From Bacillota bacterium (GTDB lineage: Bacteria > Bacillota > Clostridia > Lachnospirales > Lachnospiraceae): a stretch of 64,000 nucleotides of DNA. The notes beneath the pieces are model-generated. The model did no database searches. It was not told where the DNA came from and saw only the letters and a list, made by a program, of their open reading frames with translations. Below are positions 62,600 through 64,000 of the stretch, one piece after another (the stretch's first letter is position 1; every line of letters begins with the position of its first letter). The stretch is from NCBI GenBank assembly GCA_023386815.1, contig JAEWIZ010000001.1, positions 68,824 through 132,823 on the forward strand. The letters are read 5' to 3'. The translations under genes and the position numbers were made by a program.

Positions 62600-62665
62600 A
62601 TAAGCTGTTTCATACTTCTGCTTTGTGTACTTACAAAAAAGTTCAAGAAGTATGAAACAGCTTAT
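62600..62665. terminator. Bidirectional terminator
   Basis: A perfect 20-bp inverted repeat with a 26-base loop between the convergent YtvI-like and DUF1540 genes; outer bases ATAAGCTGTTTCATAC and their complement. AT-rich ends can serve either direction. Confidence 0.85.
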
Positions 62666-62671
62666 ATTAAA

Positions 62672-62851
62672 TTAGTATGCTTTATCCTTTGGCATAAATG
62701 TTGCACAATCTGTTTGTTCTGATTCCTTTGCATTTCTAGGCTCAACATGGATCTGTTCCGCTGAACAGTGATCACCATTCATATAATAGTCACAGGTGTT
62801 TACGATACATCTAATTCCTTCATTTGGTTTATCCATTTTTCTAATAGACAT
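62672..62851 (-). CDS. DUF1540 small cysteine-rich protein
   Basis: A 59-residue protein with the DUF1540 pattern: CIVNTCDYYMNGDHCSAEQI and a late Cys in TDCATF, probably a small metal-binding knuckle. Members are common in spore-forming clostridia and often produced during sporulation; function unknown. The ATG at 62851, 8 bases after GGAGG, is preferred over ATG 62866, which overlaps that site. Confidence 0.88.
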   Translation of the reverse strand: MSIRKMDKPNEGIRCIVNTCDYYMNGDHCSAEQIHVEPRNAKESEQTDCATFMPKDKAY

Positions 62852-62950
62852 GCTGTTTTCCTCCATTCACTAATTAATACAGTAAATTATCATATTGCCC
62901 TATTATTGTTGACAGAAGAAAACTGAAAAATTCTTAAATTCTTTTTGTAT

Positions 62951-63913
62951 TTAATCCATAAATTGCATCATAATACCATCTGCCATTACATCTGCCATTT
63001 CAAGTGCCTGATCCTCTATGTCATCGAAACCTTGAATACTTTTTTCATAGTCACCGGATAACACATCTGCGATGTTCTCGCTGAGTAAATCCAGATGTTC
63101 CTCTAACATCGCGTTCCAATCTTCCTCATTCCACTCAGAATTAATACTTGCGAGGAAATCTGCTATCTCATCTGCATTCTGTCTCCATCTGCGATCTGCA
63201 TCTGATACCTCACTGTTATTTCCTGCTTTTGCTGCACGCACTAATTCTGCTGCAATCGTTAAATGTTCTGTTAATAAATTGGCAAAATTTTTGGCAACTT
63301 CATCACCATAGAATGGCTGCAATGCTGCTGCAAAATCTAAAGGATTACGCAATAATCTCTGTAATATCAAATCTGTTTCCGGCAGATCATGAACAATACC
63401 CATTATTGCCATCCTCGTCCATATAACATGCTGTTCCCAAAGTTTACGAAAATCGCTGATAAGCTCTTCGATATCTGAATTCATCATATTATCATAGTCG
63501 TCATCATCCATAACAGTTTCACGATCATCCATGTCATCGTAGTCATCGTTATTATCAACATTATTCTGACCACTCATGTTACTTGTACCGGGCATTCCAC
63601 TTCCACTCGGCATTCTGCTTCCGCCTTGTGTTCCGCTTCCGCTTGGCATTCCACTTCCACCTTGCATTCCGCTTCCGCTTGGCATTCCACTTCCACCTTG
63701 CATTCCGCTTCCACCAGGCATTCCACTTCCGCCTTGCATTCCGCTTCCACCCTGCATTCCACTTCCGCCTTGCATTCCACTTGGCATTCTGTTTCCGCCT
63801 TGCATTCCGCTTCCACCAGGCATTCCGCTTCCACTTGGCATTCTGTTTCCACTTGGCATTCCGCTTCCGCCTTGCATTCCGCTTCCACTTGGCATTCTGC
63901 TTCCTCTTGGCAT
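62951..63913 (-). CDS. Met/Gly/Ser hexapeptide-repeat protein with conserved C-terminal helical domain
   Basis: A 320-residue reading frame. Residues 1-116 are about 18 hexapeptides of the form M-[PQ]-[SG]-G-[SN]-[GR], one shortened to four residues. An acidic Asp/Asn/Met stretch (117-150) follows, then an alpha-helical domain (about 151-320) with LWEQHVIWTRMAIMG, PLDFAAALQPFYGDEVAKNF and LLTEHLTIAAELV. That domain belongs to a clostridial family often mislabelled acetylglutamate kinase; I see no kinase motif. Just upstream the same repeats continue with in-frame TGA codons, so the true start is uncertain. Confidence 0.7.
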   Translation of the reverse strand: MPRGSRMPSGSGMQGGSGMPSGNRMPSGSGMPGGSGMQGGNRMPSGMQGGSGMQGGSGMQGGSGMPGGSGMQGGSGMPSGSGMQGGSGMPSGSGTQGGSRMPSGSGMPGTSNMSGQNNVDNNDDYDDMDDRETVMDDDDYDNMMNSDIEELISDFRKLWEQHVIWTRMAIMGIVHDLPETDLILQRLLRNPLDFAAALQPFYGDEVAKNFANLLTEHLTIAAELVRAAKAGNNSEVSDADRRWRQNADEIADFLASINSEWNEEDWNAMLEEHLDLLSENIADVLSGDYEKSIQGFDDIEDQALEMADVMADGIMMQFMD

Positions 63914-64000
63914 TCAGCTTCCACGTTGCATTCCGCTTACACATGGCATTCAGCTTACACATTGCATTCCGCTTCCTCATGGAATTCAGCTTCCACATTG
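63588..64000 (-). repeat. 18-bp minisatellite (tandem repeat), continuing past the window edge
   Basis: At least 22 tandem units of an 18-base repeat, for example GGAATGCCAAGTGGAAGC on the minus strand, with alternating CCAAGT and CAAGGC versions. Units vary by single bases, and one is 12 bases long. All three minus-strand frames are open through most of it. The array extends upstream of the repeat-protein start to the window end, where units gain TGA in the Met-Pro-Ser-Gly frame. Confidence 0.95.

Noticed and set aside
63579..63998. 139-residue Lys/Arg/Asn/Trp-rich frame across the repeat
   Set aside because: It exists only because the 18-bp unit has no stop in this frame, it ends with the repeat, and no conserved domain follows. 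It is kept as an observation, not a gene.
63588..64000. CRISPR-like array of short repeats
   Set aside because: The 18-bp units are directly tandem with no unique spacers, and they encode a hexapeptide repeat continuous with a conserved domain.

Overview
The window looks like the chromosome of an AT-rich, anaerobic Firmicute, most likely a Lachnospiraceae (Clostridium cluster XIVa) relative. The reasons are the low-GC coding style, strong AGGAGG ribosome sites, a type II fatty-acid operon with FabK and FabT, type III glutamine synthetase, rubrerythrin, several sugar ABC systems, a GH65 phosphorylase and a CIRCE heat-shock element. No rRNA, tRNA, CRISPR, prophage or insertion sequence was recognised. 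Species assignment is inference.

Layout. (1) 1-11283: a divergent sugar-catabolic locus. Leftward: flavin reductase, RbsB/RbsA/RbsC-type transporter and a ribulose-phosphate-epimerase-like enzyme. Rightward: PfkB kinase, class II aldolase, DeoR regulator, rhamnulokinase-like FGGY kinase and Gfo/Idh/MocA dehydrogenase. The tail of a second DeoR regulator sits at the left edge. (2) 11387-17850: a chemoreceptor, a TetR/CPBP-protease pair, an AraC/GyrI-like regulator, an AAC(3)-like acetyltransferase and a DegV protein, with three related 'AGACCTGAG...CTAGGTCT' hairpins between them. (3) 18259-21045: htpG with a perfect CIRCE and sigma-A promoter, then a small conserved protein. (4) 21282-25284: a leftward operon of esterase, condensation-like acyltransferase, zinc-ribbon membrane protein and TraX-like protein. 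(5) 25530-27176: an ABC-F ATPase with one intact and one degenerate ATP site. (6) 27340-34054: a LacI-controlled CUT1 transporter plus GH65 phosphorylase for an alpha-glucoside. (7) 34284-44430: fabT-fabH-acpP-fabK-fabD-fabG-fabF-accB-fabZ-accC-accD-accA with a FabT box on its promoter. (8) 44691-52875: glnN with a leader terminator, a YesL-like protein, an MFS antiporter, rubrerythrin, a DUF1015 protein and a chemoreceptor. (9) 53137-59141: serA, serC, ilvB and ilvD, the last with a long structured leader. (10) 59757-62573: a PiT phosphate transporter and DUF47 partner behind two blocks of Pho-box-like repeats, then a YtvI-like permease. (11) 62672-64000: a DUF1540 protein and a Met/Gly/Ser hexapeptide-repeat protein encoded by an 18-bp minisatellite that runs off the right edge.

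How it works together. The two sugar loci each join uptake, a regulator and intracellular enzymes. The first uses a kinase/aldolase/epimerase set whose substrate I cannot name. The second imports an oligosaccharide and cleaves it by phosphorolysis, saving ATP. The fatty-acid operon carries every step from acetyl-CoA carboxylation to enoyl-ACP reduction. The serine and branched-chain genes share direction and neighbourhood. The clearest regulatory signals read directly from the bases are CIRCE (htpG), the FabT box (fab operon), LacI-type palindromes (CUT1 operon and its regulator), TTTGT repeats (likely DeoR-type, divergent sugar locus), TGTAAA repeats (likely PhoP, pit) and leader structures before glnN and ilvD.
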